NCBI RefSeq assembly: GCF_030056665.1
Contig: NZ_JASHIG010000004.1
Source: Flectobacillus roseus
GTDB taxonomy: Bacteria > Bacteroidota > Bacteroidia > Cytophagales > Spirosomataceae
Length of the DNA stretch: 64,000 nucleotides
Reading direction: 5' to 3' (one strand)
Shown: piece by piece, positions 18,427 to 27,451 of the stretch
Position numbering within the stretch: the stretch's first letter is position 1
Layout: every line of letters starts with the position of its first letter
The notes under the pieces: model-generated
What the model was told of the DNA's origin: nothing
The model's database searches: none
What the model saw: the letters and a program-made list of their open reading frames with translations, nothing else
Position numbers and translations under genes: made by a program

Positions 18427-18528
18427 GCTTTAGGCTGTAAGCTATATGCATTAGGCAAAAGAGTTCCTATTATTCTATTAGAAACAATTGTAAACTTTTT
18501 GCCTTATGCTTACAGCTTATTACCTATA
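18427..18528 (+). repeat. heptamer-phased inverted arrays, element 2
   Basis: Units GCTTTAG, GCTGTAA, GCTATAT, GCATTAG at 18427-18454; a 46-bp spacer; then GCCTTAT, GCTTACA, GCTTATT at 18501-18521. The arrays are imperfect inverted repeats of each other (CTGTAAGC and GCTTACAG). Located in the comB-gcvT gap. Confidence 0.6.
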
Positions 18529-18538
18529 ACGTAATTAC

Positions 18539-19636
18539 TTATTTAAGAAATGGTAATTTTACCACTTGAGCTTTCAAATATTTGTTACGGATATTGATAT
18601 AAATTTCTGTACCTAATTTACTGAACTCCTTAGCTACATAACCTAATCCGATACCTTTATTCAATGATGGCGACTGAGTTCCTGAAGTAACTTCACCGAT
18701 GATATTACCAGTTGCATCCATAATTTCATAGTGCTGACGAGGAATACCACGATCTACCATTTCAAATGCTACCAATTTCTTAGTAGGTCCATTTTCTTTG
18801 ATTTGTTTATGGAAAGCAGAGTTCACAAATTCTTTGTTGAACTTGGTAATCCAGCCCAAACCAGCTTCGATAGGAGAGGTTGTATCATCAATATCGTTGC
18901 CATACAAACAATAGCCCATTTCAGTACGCAAAGTATCACGAGCACCTAAGCCTACTGGCACGATACCAAATTCTGCTCCTGCTGCAAAAATAGCATCCCA
19001 CATTATTTTGGCATCCTCATTTTTTACATATACCTCCATACCACCTGCACCAGTATAACCTGTTGTGGCAATTAGTACATTTTCGATACCTGCTACTGTA
19101 CCTTCTTTGAAAGTATAGTACTCCATAGAACCAAGATCAAGGTCAGTCAATTTTTGCATGGTAGCTACCCCTTTCGGACCTTGAACAGCAAATAGACTGA
19201 TTCCATCACTAATATTTTGCATCTCTACATCAAAAGTATTGTGGCTCTGCATCCAGTTCCAATCCTTTTCGATGTTTGAAGCATTTACTACCACAAAGTA
19301 TTCGTTTTCCGAACGGCGGTAAATCAACAAATCGTCTACGATACCACCTTTGTCATTTGGCAAGCAAGAATATTGCACTTTGCCATCATACAAAGCAGCT
19401 ACGTCATTTGAGGTAACATACTGTAAAAATTCAGTCGCACGCTCGCCCTTTACCACAAATTCACCCATGTGAGATACATCAAATACCCCAACTGAGTTAC
19501 GAACAGCAAGGTGTTCTTGAATCAAGTTGGTATATAAAACTGGCATTGAATATCCTGCAAAAGGTACCATTTTAGCTCCTAATGCGACATGTACATCATT
19601 GAGAAATACGAGTTTTAATTGTTCTGTTTGTTCCAT
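18539..19636 (-). CDS. gcvT: glycine cleavage system T protein (aminomethyltransferase)
   Basis: Transfers the methylene group from the lipoylated H protein to tetrahydrofolate and releases ammonia. Seen: GAKMVPFAGYSMPVLY at the N-terminus, VGVFDVSHMGEF, the folate-binding stretch TGYTGAGGMEVYV, and GLGARDTLRTEMGYCLYG. 365 aa from ATG 19636, the normal length; the in-frame extension to 19744 is not family sequence. A TACCTTTG -7 box at 19662-19669 supports this start. gcvH and gcvP are not nearby. Confidence 0.96.
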   Translation of the reverse strand: MEQTEQLKLVFLNDVHVALGAKMVPFAGYSMPVLYTNLIQEHLAVRNSVGVFDVSHMGEFVVKGERATEFLQYVTSNDVAALYDGKVQYSCLPNDKGGIVDDLLIYRRSENEYFVVVNASNIEKDWNWMQSHNTFDVEMQNISDGISLFAVQGPKGVATMQKLTDLDLGSMEYYTFKEGTVAGIENVLIATTGYTGAGGMEVYVKNEDAKIMWDAIFAAGAEFGIVPVGLGARDTLRTEMGYCLYGNDIDDTTSPIEAGLGWITKFNKEFVNSAFHKQIKENGPTKKLVAFEMVDRGIPRQHYEIMDATGNIIGEVTSGTQSPSLNKGIGLGYVAKEFSKLGTEIYINIRNKYLKAQVVKLPFLK

Positions 19637-19661
19637 TTGGTAGTTGGTTGAAAAAGATGCA

Positions 19662-19669
19662 CAAAGGTA
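19662..19669 (-). promoter_or_regulatory. -7 box for gcvT
   Basis: Minus-strand TACCTTTG matches TAnnTTTG exactly and places the start about 20 bases before the gcvT ATG. No clean -33 element at standard spacing. Confidence 0.45.
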
Positions 19670-19730
19670 CAGAAAGTATCTATATCCATCGAGTGTCAAA
19701 AGCAAGGCTTTTGCATTTATCCACAAAAAA

Positions 19731-19764
19731 ATCCCAAAAAACACAAATCTGCATTTTTTGGGAT
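19731..19764 (-). terminator. terminator of the mutL-M28 operon
   Basis: ATCCCAAAAAA and TTTTTTGGGAT form a perfect 11-bp stem; on the minus strand it is followed by a run of seven T. Confidence 0.85.
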
Positions 19765-19786
19765 CATCAAAATGCTCCGAAAAGCA

Positions 19787-20824
19787 CTATTCTTGATACA
19801 AAGCTGTCAAAACTGTTTGACCAACAGCTTTCAACGTATTTTTATCAATCACATTCATATTGTCGTTGTGGGTATGATGATATGAGCCAAAAGTTTTAGG
19901 ATCATTTGGTCGAAGCTCCACAATATCAATCATTTGAATTTTACCAATATCGTTCACAAAAGCATGGTCATCGGTTAATGCACCACCATCGGCATCGATG
20001 AATAAATTGCCATATCCTAGCCTCGAAGCTATATCCCAAATACTTCTTGTTAAGATAGGAGCATATTGCATTGATAATCCTTCATGTGGAAAAACAGCGC
20101 CTTTTGCACCAACCATATCTAACAAGATACCATAATAGGCTTGATAATTTGGCACGTGTTTGTTAGCAGCCCAATACTGTGAACCTAAGCACCACCATAC
20201 CTGATTACCAGAATCGCCACGATATTCGTTTGGCTCACCATTGTCTTCGGCATCAAATAAGATAAAGTCAATTCCAACATTAGGTTTGTTTTGGGCATCT
20301 TTAATAGCTCTTGCAATTTCTAACAAAACGCCTACGCCACTTGCACCATCATTGGCTCCGTCGATTGGCTTATCTTTATCCTTGGTATCTTTATCTGCAA
20401 TGGGTCTAGTATCCCAGTGTGCTGCCAATAAGATTCTTTTGGCTGCTCCAGGGTTATAAGTTCCAATGATATTTACAGCATTAAGCTTTTTGCCATCGTA
20501 AGTTGTTGCCACAAAGTTTTGATTGATTACCTGACATCCATAAGCTTTCAATTGGTCGGCTAACCATGCTGCACAAGCTTTGTGAGACTTTGTATTAGGA
20601 ACTCTTGGACCAAATTCAACTTGCTTTTCGACAAACTTATAAGCAGAATCGGCATTGAAGGTAGCGGCTGGTAACAGCCCTTGATCAGCTGTTGGGGCTT
20701 GGGTACTTGCTTGCTCGGTTGTTGAGCTAGATTTTTCTTGACAAGATTTGAGATAAACTCCTACGCCAGAAAAAACAAATATGCCTAGCAAAACAAGAGC
20801 GATTTTAGACGTTTTCATATACAT
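19787..20824 (-). CDS. M28 zinc enzyme, glutaminyl-peptide cyclotransferase-like
   Basis: Exported member of the M28 aminopeptidase/glutaminyl cyclase family, 345 aa. N-terminal hydrophobic anchor (about 5-25). Zinc ligands are visible: AAHWDTRP (His, Asp), GANDGASG (Asp), DAEDNGEP (Glu), LLDMVGAKG (Asp) and YHHTHNDN (His). The tryptophan-rich VWWCLGSQYW stretch fits cyclotransferases. An alternative start two codons in (ATG 20818) is equally likely. 38 bp downstream of mutL, probably co-transcribed. Confidence 0.88.
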   Translation of the reverse strand: MYMKTSKIALVLLGIFVFSGVGVYLKSCQEKSSSTTEQASTQAPTADQGLLPAATFNADSAYKFVEKQVEFGPRVPNTKSHKACAAWLADQLKAYGCQVINQNFVATTYDGKKLNAVNIIGTYNPGAAKRILLAAHWDTRPIADKDTKDKDKPIDGANDGASGVGVLLEIARAIKDAQNKPNVGIDFILFDAEDNGEPNEYRGDSGNQVWWCLGSQYWAANKHVPNYQAYYGILLDMVGAKGAVFPHEGLSMQYAPILTRSIWDIASRLGYGNLFIDADGGALTDDHAFVNDIGKIQMIDIVELRPNDPKTFGSYHHTHNDNMNVIDKNTLKAVGQTVLTALYQE

Positions 20825-20862
20825 ATAAATAAGGCACCTTTGCAGATGCCTTGGAGGAAATT

Positions 20863-22782
20863 TTATTTTTGAAATATATTGGCTATTTCAGCTAATCCCA
20901 AAATCTTCATGGTGAGCTCACCGCTTGGCGAATAGCTTGGATTAGATGAGGCAAAAAGTTGCTCGACTAAGGTATTCATTTCTTGGTTTGATAAACGAGA
21001 CATGCCAAATCTTCCTGCCGAACGTTTTGCCATCGATCTAGCTAAGTTTTCAACTCTGTCGAGATGCAACTCCGATTCGTTGCGCTTGAATTGCTCCAAT
21101 AAACCTTCAATCAAAGCTTGTTCATTTTCATCGGGCGAATCTGCAGGGATACCATTAACAATAAATGAGTCATGACCAATTACGCTTAAATCAAAACCAA
21201 GGTTACGAACTTCATCTTGGATTTCGACTAATAAATGAAAATCCGCAGGAGTTAACTTAATTGTTGATGGAAAAAGTAGTTGCTGCGATGTTCCATTATT
21301 TTTCTGAAGATATTGTACAAATTTCTCATACAAAATACGCTCATAAGCTGCACGCTGATCAATCAATAACATTCCTGATTTTACCTGAGAAATAATGTAT
21401 CGGTTGTGAATCTGGAAAGTTGTCGCATCTGAATCCTGCGAACTGCGTAATGGACGAGACTCTAACAAATCATTGGCTTTGCTTTTGAGCGTGAAAGGCT
21501 GAGACTCGGGATAATCTTCCTCATTTCTAAAATTAAATGATGATTGTTCTACTCTTTTTTGCTCAAAACTTTCAACGGTATTGTCTAGTCCTTCATACAA
21601 TTTGTTCCAATTTGAAAGATTACTTTTTTCGCGAGACGACATTTCGGGCTTCGCAAAAGGTCTTTCACTATCAAAATCAGCTTGGTTCATTTTGCTCGGA
21701 ACAGCAGTTGACGTTGGCGTTGGAGCATTATTAAAGCTAAAAAACTGATTAGAGTAATTGATATTGGTATCAAAGTCGAGTGATGGCGCCAAATTATGCT
21801 GGCTCATCGATTTGCGTACAGCGGCTTGCACGATGGCATAAACGGTACGTTCATCATCAAATTTGATTTCTGTTTTAGTAGGGTGTACGTTTATATCAAT
21901 ATGGACAGGGTCTATCTCAATAAATAAAACATAAAAAGGATGAGAGCCTTCGGGCATTAATCCTTCGAACGCCGACATCACAGCGTGATTGAGATAACTG
22001 TTTTTGATAAAACGATTATTGGCAAAGAAAAACTGCTCGCCACGAGTTTTCTTGGCAAACTGAGGTTTTCCCACAAATCCACGAACTGTGACAAATGATG
22101 TTTCTTCCTCGCAAGGCGCTAATTGCTCACGATAGCTTTTGCCAAACAAATCCACAATACGGCGACTTAATTTGCCAGAAGGCAGATTATAAATCTCGGC
22201 ATCGTTATGATACAATGAAAAAGCAATATCTGGATTTGACAAAGCCACACGCTGAAACTCGTCGATGATATGACGCATTTCAACAGGATTGGACTTTAGG
22301 AAATTACGACGAGCGGGAACATTGTAGAAAAGGTTTTTGACCAAAAGGTTGGTGCCTTCAGGTGTCGAAATAGCCTCTTGTGCTTTTAGCTCAGACGCTT
22401 CAATTCTTACCATCGTACCTAGTTCATCTGTGCTACGTCGGGTTTTTAGTTCTACCTGAGATACCGCCGCAATTGAGGCCATAGCTTCGCCTCTAAATCC
22501 CATGGTACGGATTTTAAACAAATCGTCGGAAGTACGGATTTTGGAAGTAGCGTGGCGCTCAAAGCACATTCGAGCATCGGTTTCGGACATACCTTTACCG
22601 TTGTCGATAACCTGAATGAGGGTTTTGCCTGCCTCTCTCACAATCAATTGAATCTGAGTGGCTTCGGCATCTATAGAATTCTCTAACAACTCCTTCACCA
22701 CAGAAGAAGGTCTTTGAACTACCTCCCCAGCAGCAATCTGGTTCGCAATCGAATCAGGAAGCAGTTGAATTATATCTAACAT
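20863..22782 (-). CDS. mutL: DNA mismatch repair protein MutL
   Basis: ATPase that couples MutS mismatch recognition to strand processing. GHKL ATPase motifs: ENSIDAEAT (about 34-42), DNGKGM (61-66), TMGFRGEAMASI (about 92-103). The linker (about 340-440) is rich in Ser and Asn. The C-terminal domain has DQRAAYER where endonuclease-type MutL has DQHA(x)2E, and SPSGELT where CPHGRP would be, so nuclease activity is doubtful. 639 aa is normal. Co-directional with the M28 gene. Confidence 0.96.
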   Translation of the reverse strand: MLDIIQLLPDSIANQIAAGEVVQRPSSVVKELLENSIDAEATQIQLIVREAGKTLIQVIDNGKGMSETDARMCFERHATSKIRTSDDLFKIRTMGFRGEAMASIAAVSQVELKTRRSTDELGTMVRIEASELKAQEAISTPEGTNLLVKNLFYNVPARRNFLKSNPVEMRHIIDEFQRVALSNPDIAFSLYHNDAEIYNLPSGKLSRRIVDLFGKSYREQLAPCEEETSFVTVRGFVGKPQFAKKTRGEQFFFANNRFIKNSYLNHAVMSAFEGLMPEGSHPFYVLFIEIDPVHIDINVHPTKTEIKFDDERTVYAIVQAAVRKSMSQHNLAPSLDFDTNINYSNQFFSFNNAPTPTSTAVPSKMNQADFDSERPFAKPEMSSREKSNLSNWNKLYEGLDNTVESFEQKRVEQSSFNFRNEEDYPESQPFTLKSKANDLLESRPLRSSQDSDATTFQIHNRYIISQVKSGMLLIDQRAAYERILYEKFVQYLQKNNGTSQQLLFPSTIKLTPADFHLLVEIQDEVRNLGFDLSVIGHDSFIVNGIPADSPDENEQALIEGLLEQFKRNESELHLDRVENLARSMAKRSAGRFGMSRLSNQEMNTLVEQLFASSNPSYSPSGELTMKILGLAEIANIFQK

Positions 22783-23184
22783 TTGTATCAGCTAAATTTT
22801 TAGGGTTTGAAAACTCATGTCCTTAATACATTCATTTTCTACAATCACTCTACTAAGTTCGGCATTAATGAAGGGATTCCCAACAAAAAAACGACATTTG
22901 AACTCGGAGTACTTATAAATTAGGTATCTTTTTTCAGGAAAAAAACTTTACAAAAATACGATAAAATCTCATTTTTTGACAGAAAAGATTCTCATTAACA
23001 ATACATTAACTTGATTGAGTACCCTTTATAAACACAAGAAAAACACCTTTATCAAATACAAATTTTAGTTTATTATTCAGTAAATGTTCATCTCTCTTGT
23101 CATTCTTCCTTCAATTAGTCTATAGTCTCATTATCAGATTCTTCCGTAGGATTTTTACCTAAAATCAAATTTTTGAAAGAAAGC
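22783..23184. other. intergenic region between mutL and the nfu promoter
   Basis: About 400 bp of AT-rich DNA between divergent genes. I find no gene, RNA or repeat, and no clear mutL promoter. Confidence 0.4.
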
Positions 23185-23218
23185 ATTGGCAATTATCAAA
23201 CTTTCCAAACTAATTTTG
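23185..23218 (+). promoter_or_regulatory. promoter for the Nfu gene
   Basis: ATTG (23185-23188), 22 bases, then a perfect TAATTTTG -7 box (23211-23218), about 45 bases before the ATG. Confidence 0.5.
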
Positions 23219-23269
23219 GACATCCTTTGTTATAACAACCATAATAGCTAATCAAACTAAACAGGCATC

Positions 23270-23863
23270 ATGTTAAAATCTCAGATATTTATTTATACAG
23301 AATCAACCCCAAACCCTAATTCAATGAAGTTTGTGTTGAACTTTGAATTGGCACCAGAAGGTGCTTCTTTCGATTATGCAACACCTTCAGAAGCAATTTC
23401 GGAAGAGAAAAACTCTCCTTTAGCGGTTGAGTTATTCGGTTTTGATTTTGTAAAAAGAGTATTTATTTCTTCCAACTTTGTGACTGTAACCAAGGATGAA
23501 GAAACTAAATGGGAAGATGAATTATTCAATTTGAAGCAGTTTTTGAAAAAATTCTTCGAAGATAAAAAAGAAGTTTTTGCTCAATCAACCATAAAAGCAC
23601 ACGAAACAAATCCTTCGGGCGAGCCTGATTCGGATACTGTTATCAAAATCAAAGCTGTTCTTGACCAATATGTACGTCCAGCCGTTGAATCAGATGGTGG
23701 TGCTATCAGCTTCCACTCATTCAATGAGGGTACAGTAAAAGTATTGCTTCAAGGTTCTTGCTCAGGGTGTCCTTCTTCAACGATGACTTTGAAGGCTGGT
23801 ATCGAAAACCTCTTGACAAGAATGGTTCCTGACGTAAAAGAAGTAGTAGCTGAAGGAGTCTAG
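23270..23863 (+). CDS. Nfu-family iron-sulfur scaffold protein
   Basis: Carrier that accepts and delivers Fe-S clusters. N-terminal Nfu_N domain (about 5-95) begins with YTESTPNPNSMKFVLN; the C-terminal NifU domain (about 120-195) has the cluster-binding CSGC motif in LLQGSCSGCPSSTMTLK. 197 aa, the usual two-domain form. It is a single gene with its own promoter and a downstream repeat carrying the terminator. Confidence 0.95.
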   Translation: MLKSQIFIYTESTPNPNSMKFVLNFELAPEGASFDYATPSEAISEEKNSPLAVELFGFDFVKRVFISSNFVTVTKDEETKWEDELFNLKQFLKKFFEDKKEVFAQSTIKAHETNPSGEPDSDTVIKIKAVLDQYVRPAVESDGGAISFHSFNEGTVKVLLQGSCSGCPSSTMTLKAGIENLLTRMVPDVKEVVAEGV

Positions 23864-23907
23864 TAATTGTGGAGTTTTGAGTGCAGAGTTTTGAATGATC
23901 AAGGCTC

Positions 23908-23931
23908 GTAGAGACGTAATACTTTACGTCT
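23908..23931 (+). repeat. GTAGAGACG palindromic repeat, copy 2
   Basis: GTAGAGACGTAAT followed by ACTTTACGTCT, an inverted repeat of GAGACGTAA/TTTACGTCT type. In both copies the palindrome is followed within about 10 bases by CTGAGTCA and then a terminator repeat. Confidence 0.65.
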
Positions 23932-23946
23932 ATTACTGAGTCAGAA

Positions 23947-24074
23947 ATAAGTCATCCCGAATTTCGGAATTGAGATTATTCGCCAAGCTTTCATCAAAAA
24001 AGGCGTTCGAAATTAGTTTTTCGAACGCCTTTTTTGTTAAACAGTTGGAAAATCACTTTTTGAAAATAGACTCA
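23947..24074 (-). repeat. interspersed terminator-bearing repeat, copy C
   Basis: Starts ATAAGTCATCCCGAATTTCG, continues with the long arm GATTATTCGCCAAGCTTTC as in copy B, then the hairpin 23996-24035. The right arm has decayed and ends near ATAGACTCA. It lies between the convergent Nfu and GH29 genes. Confidence 0.65.
23996..24035 (+). terminator. bidirectional terminator within repeat C
   Basis: AAAAAAGGCGTTCGAAA and TTTCGAACGCCTTTTTT are perfectly complementary over 17 bp with a 6-base loop. Confidence 0.9.
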
Positions 24075-24132
24075 AGCCAAAAATTTAACACATTTTCAAA
24101 TCTTCAAATTGACACATCTTCAAATTAGACCC

Positions 24133-25464
24133 CTATTTCTCTCCATCACTTTTATAAATACTAATCGGTTTTTCGAGTTCTAGTGCTAAAACTGTCATAT
24201 AAGTATCATTTACTTTTGCAGGAACATCAATGAATACAATCCCTGGCACATTACCCCAAGTCATTTTGCTTTGTACTTGATGAGTTAGTTCGTGATTTGT
24301 TCCCACAACCCTAATTTTATTGATTTTATTATTCAACCCCTTCAACATGACTTGCCCTGAAGATTGTGGTTGTAAAAACAAATACAAAGTAGTTGAATCT
24401 TTAGACAATGTAGTTGGTCCATAAAAATGCCCTGCCTCGATACCCGCAATGGTTCCAAAAACAGCCTCCTCGTGTTTCTTATTCCATTTTCCTAGTTCTT
24501 TCAAAATATGAACTTGTTCGGCAGGAATAGTACCGTCCTCTTTAGGCCCAATATCAAATAGGTAAACCCCACCATTGCTAATCACATCCGCAAAGATTGA
24601 AATAACCTGAAAAGGAGTTTTGTAATTGGTATCATCAGGGTGATATCCCCAATTGAGATTAGACGTCATACAAGCCTCCCAGTAGAGAAATTTCTTTGGT
24701 TGGGTAGGAGGGATAGTTTGTTCGTAAGTTTCGTAATGTCCAAAATCTAAGAGTCGGTCGTTGGCAATTGCCCAAGGTTGAGCTTTTAGTATTTTATCTT
24801 TGATTTTTTCAGATTCCCATTCCTTCGAACTATGTTCCCATTCGCCATCAAACCACCAAAGATCTGGATTATAGTTTGCCAACAGTTCATCTATTTGGTT
24901 ATGTGCAAAGGTTTTGAAGCGTCCCCAGCGAGCCAAATCATCTTGCATTTTATATCGATTACTATCTCTCAGTATAGCGGGGTAATCAGGGTGACTCCAA
25001 TCAATTAAAGAAAAGTAGGCTCCTTTTTTAATACCTTGTTTTTCTAGAGCTGTAAAAAATGGCTTTATCAAATCTCTTTTGGCTGGAGTGTTTTTTACGG
25101 CACTAAAATGTTTTTCTTTAGTTGGCCAAAGTGCCACACCATCATGATGCTTGGTGGTAATAACAGCATATCTTGCGCCACTTTCTTTAATTAAAGCTGC
25201 CCATTCTTCAGGATTATATTTACTTGCTGTAAATCCATTGAGCTGAGCCATATAGTCTTTATAGGATATTTTGTGGTTGTGAAAGCTCCAACTTTCGTCG
25301 ACGCCTTTTACAGAATAGATACCCCAGTGGATGAAAACTCCTAATTTGCCATCCTGAAACCATTGCATTCGTTCCTGCAAAGAGTTGGGAGAGGTGCTTT
25401 TCTGAGCCTGTAGATTGAAGCTCAACCAACAGAGTGTTGATAAAATTGTTAATAATCTTTTCAT
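24133..25464 (-). CDS. alpha-L-fucosidase, GH29 family (paralogue 2)
   Basis: Exported fucosidase-type hydrolase, 443 aa. Signal peptide at residues 1-20 (LQA-QK). GH29 core: LGVFIHWG (41-48), KHHDG (105-109), and nucleophile D206 in DLWWFDGEWEHS. The C-terminal domain after about 350 is a beta-sandwich. Like the other GH29 gene it stands alone, without SusCD. The two differ in most loop regions, which suggests different glycan targets. Confidence 0.92.
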   Translation of the reverse strand: MKRLLTILSTLCWLSFNLQAQKSTSPNSLQERMQWFQDGKLGVFIHWGIYSVKGVDESWSFHNHKISYKDYMAQLNGFTASKYNPEEWAALIKESGARYAVITTKHHDGVALWPTKEKHFSAVKNTPAKRDLIKPFFTALEKQGIKKGAYFSLIDWSHPDYPAILRDSNRYKMQDDLARWGRFKTFAHNQIDELLANYNPDLWWFDGEWEHSSKEWESEKIKDKILKAQPWAIANDRLLDFGHYETYEQTIPPTQPKKFLYWEACMTSNLNWGYHPDDTNYKTPFQVISIFADVISNGGVYLFDIGPKEDGTIPAEQVHILKELGKWNKKHEEAVFGTIAGIEAGHFYGPTTLSKDSTTLYLFLQPQSSGQVMLKGLNNKINKIRVVGTNHELTHQVQSKMTWGNVPGIVFIDVPAKVNDTYMTVLALELEKPISIYKSDGEK

Positions 25465-25632
25465 AGAAAATAAACTTGTTAATGTTTGAAAATTGAGTGT
25501 TCAAATACAAAGAATGAAGTGTGAATTTCTTAAAAAATCTTATAGTCATAGTCCTTCTTTGCAAGTCTCCTATATTTAAGTATAACTTTGCTATTTAATA
25601 ATCAACATCTTGTTATCCACAGTCATCAGTCC

Positions 25633-27342
25633 ATGGTCGAAAAACGTTGGAATTATAAAAAATTACCATCTTCAGAAATAGTAGATACCCTATCAAAAGA
25701 ATTAGGTGTTAGTTATGAAATTGCTACCTTGCTAGGTCAGCGAGGCGTTGGTACATTCGATGAAGCTAAGCATTTTTTTCGTCCTAGCTTATCTGATTTA
25801 CACGACCCGTACTTGATGGCAGACATGACCATCGCAGTTGAACGATTGAGTAAAGCCGTTGAGCAAAATGAGAAAATACTAATATATGGTGATTATGATG
25901 TAGATGGTACTACTTCTGTTGCTATGTTTTATGGATTTTTGCAAAAGTATATTCATCAGAATATTGAATTTTATATTCCCGATCGTTATGCCGAAGGCTA
26001 CGGTGTTTCGCAAAAAGGGATTGAATATGCCGCCGAAAATGGTTTTGCCCTCATCGTAAGCCTCGACTGTGGAATCAAATCTGTTGATAAGGTAGCTTGG
26101 GCAAAAGAACATGGCGTAGATTTTATAATATGCGATCACCACCGACCAGGCGACGAGTTGCCAGATGCGGTAGCGGTACTAGACCCCAAACGTGAAGACT
26201 GTCTATATCCCTTCAAGGAATTAACAGGTTGTGGCGTGGGCTTCAAGCTTTTGCAAGCCTACTGTCAGGTAAAAGATATAGATGTCAATTTATTGCTGCC
26301 TTATTTGGATTTAGTCGTGACGAGTATTAGTTGTGATATTGTGCCAATTGTGGGTGAAAACCGAGTTTTGGCTTTTTATGGTTTACAACAACTCAATACC
26401 AATCCAAGAACTGGACTAAAAGCATTGATTAAATCCGCATCGCTGGAAGGCAAAATGGATATTACCAAAGTAGTATTTGGATTAGGTCCAAGAATCAACG
26501 CAGCAGGAAGAATTCGCCATGCGTACGACGCTGTTGACCTAATGTTATCTGAGGACGAACAAAAAGCTGAGGAATTTGCCCGTGTGATTGGTCAACATAA
26601 TACCGACCGCAAAGGACTTGATTCATCGATTACGGCCGAGGCGTTGGAAATGATTGCCCAAAATAGTGATTTGGTGGCGGCCAAAAGCACGGTGTTATTC
26701 AATGAAGCTTGGCATAAAGGTGTGATCGGAATTGTAGCAAGTAGATGTATCGAAAAATATCATCGTCCTACCATTATCCTGACAGAATCTCATGGCAATG
26801 CTGCTGGTTCGGCTCGCTCAGTGCCAGGGTTTGATGTTTATGACGCTATTGAAGAATGTTCGGAGCATTTGATTCAATTTGGAGGACACACTTTTGCGGC
26901 TGGTCTGACGTTAGAGCTTAATCAAATTGAAAATTTTAGAAGAAAGTTTGAAGAAGTTGTTTCTCGAAAAATCTTACAAGAACAACTTTCTCCACTAATA
27001 GAAATAGACTTGGCATTGCCACTATCGGCTATTACCGATAAGTTTCATCGTATTATGAGTCAGATGTCGCCATTTGGTCCTCAAAATATGACACCTGTTT
27101 TTGTCAGTCATAAGGTACAACTGTATGGTGCTCCGATCAAAATGAAGGAAAAGCATCTGAAGTTTCAGGCATTTCAAGAGGGTTCAGCGGCTTTTACCTG
27201 TGTTGGTTTTGGCATGGTGGAAGACTTTTTTGATAAATTATTAGAAGTTCAAACTTGCTCTATTTGTTATACCATCGAAATCAATGAGTGGCAGGGTAAA
27301 AAGAGTTTTCAACTTATGTTGAAAGATATTAAGTTTGAATAA
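25633..27342 (+). CDS. recJ: single-stranded-DNA-specific exonuclease RecJ
   Basis: 5'-3' ssDNA exonuclease of recombination and base-excision repair. DHH phosphoesterase motifs: YGDYDVDGTTSVAMFY (about residue 88-103), SLDCGIKS, CDHHRPGDE, and the DHHA1 motif GGHTFAAGLTL (about 420). A C-terminal OB domain follows. I start at ATG 25633 (MVEKRWNYKKL), giving 569 aa; the upstream in-frame TTG adds 15 residues not seen in the family. Confidence 0.95.
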   Translation: MVEKRWNYKKLPSSEIVDTLSKELGVSYEIATLLGQRGVGTFDEAKHFFRPSLSDLHDPYLMADMTIAVERLSKAVEQNEKILIYGDYDVDGTTSVAMFYGFLQKYIHQNIEFYIPDRYAEGYGVSQKGIEYAAENGFALIVSLDCGIKSVDKVAWAKEHGVDFIICDHHRPGDELPDAVAVLDPKREDCLYPFKELTGCGVGFKLLQAYCQVKDIDVNLLLPYLDLVVTSISCDIVPIVGENRVLAFYGLQQLNTNPRTGLKALIKSASLEGKMDITKVVFGLGPRINAAGRIRHAYDAVDLMLSEDEQKAEEFARVIGQHNTDRKGLDSSITAEALEMIAQNSDLVAAKSTVLFNEAWHKGVIGIVASRCIEKYHRPTIILTESHGNAAGSARSVPGFDVYDAIEECSEHLIQFGGHTFAAGLTLELNQIENFRRKFEEVVSRKILQEQLSPLIEIDLALPLSAITDKFHRIMSQMSPFGPQNMTPVFVSHKVQLYGAPIKMKEKHLKFQAFQEGSAAFTCVGFGMVEDFFDKLLEVQTCSICYTIEINEWQGKKSFQLMLKDIKFE

Positions 27343-27451
27343 CTAAAAGCACAGATGCTTTCAGTTTGTGTTTGTTTCTAAATATCGTATTCTATTTTAA
27401 TTCATAGATAAAAACGGCAGGGTTATTTCAAAGGATTTTGCCACAGCAATT

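Noticed and set aside
6294..23897. GAGTGCGGAGTTTTGAG after uvrB (6296) and GAGTGCAGAGTTTTGAA after the Nfu gene (23879) as a repeat family
   Set aside because: Only two short similar strings; too little to separate from chance, though both lie just after stop codons.
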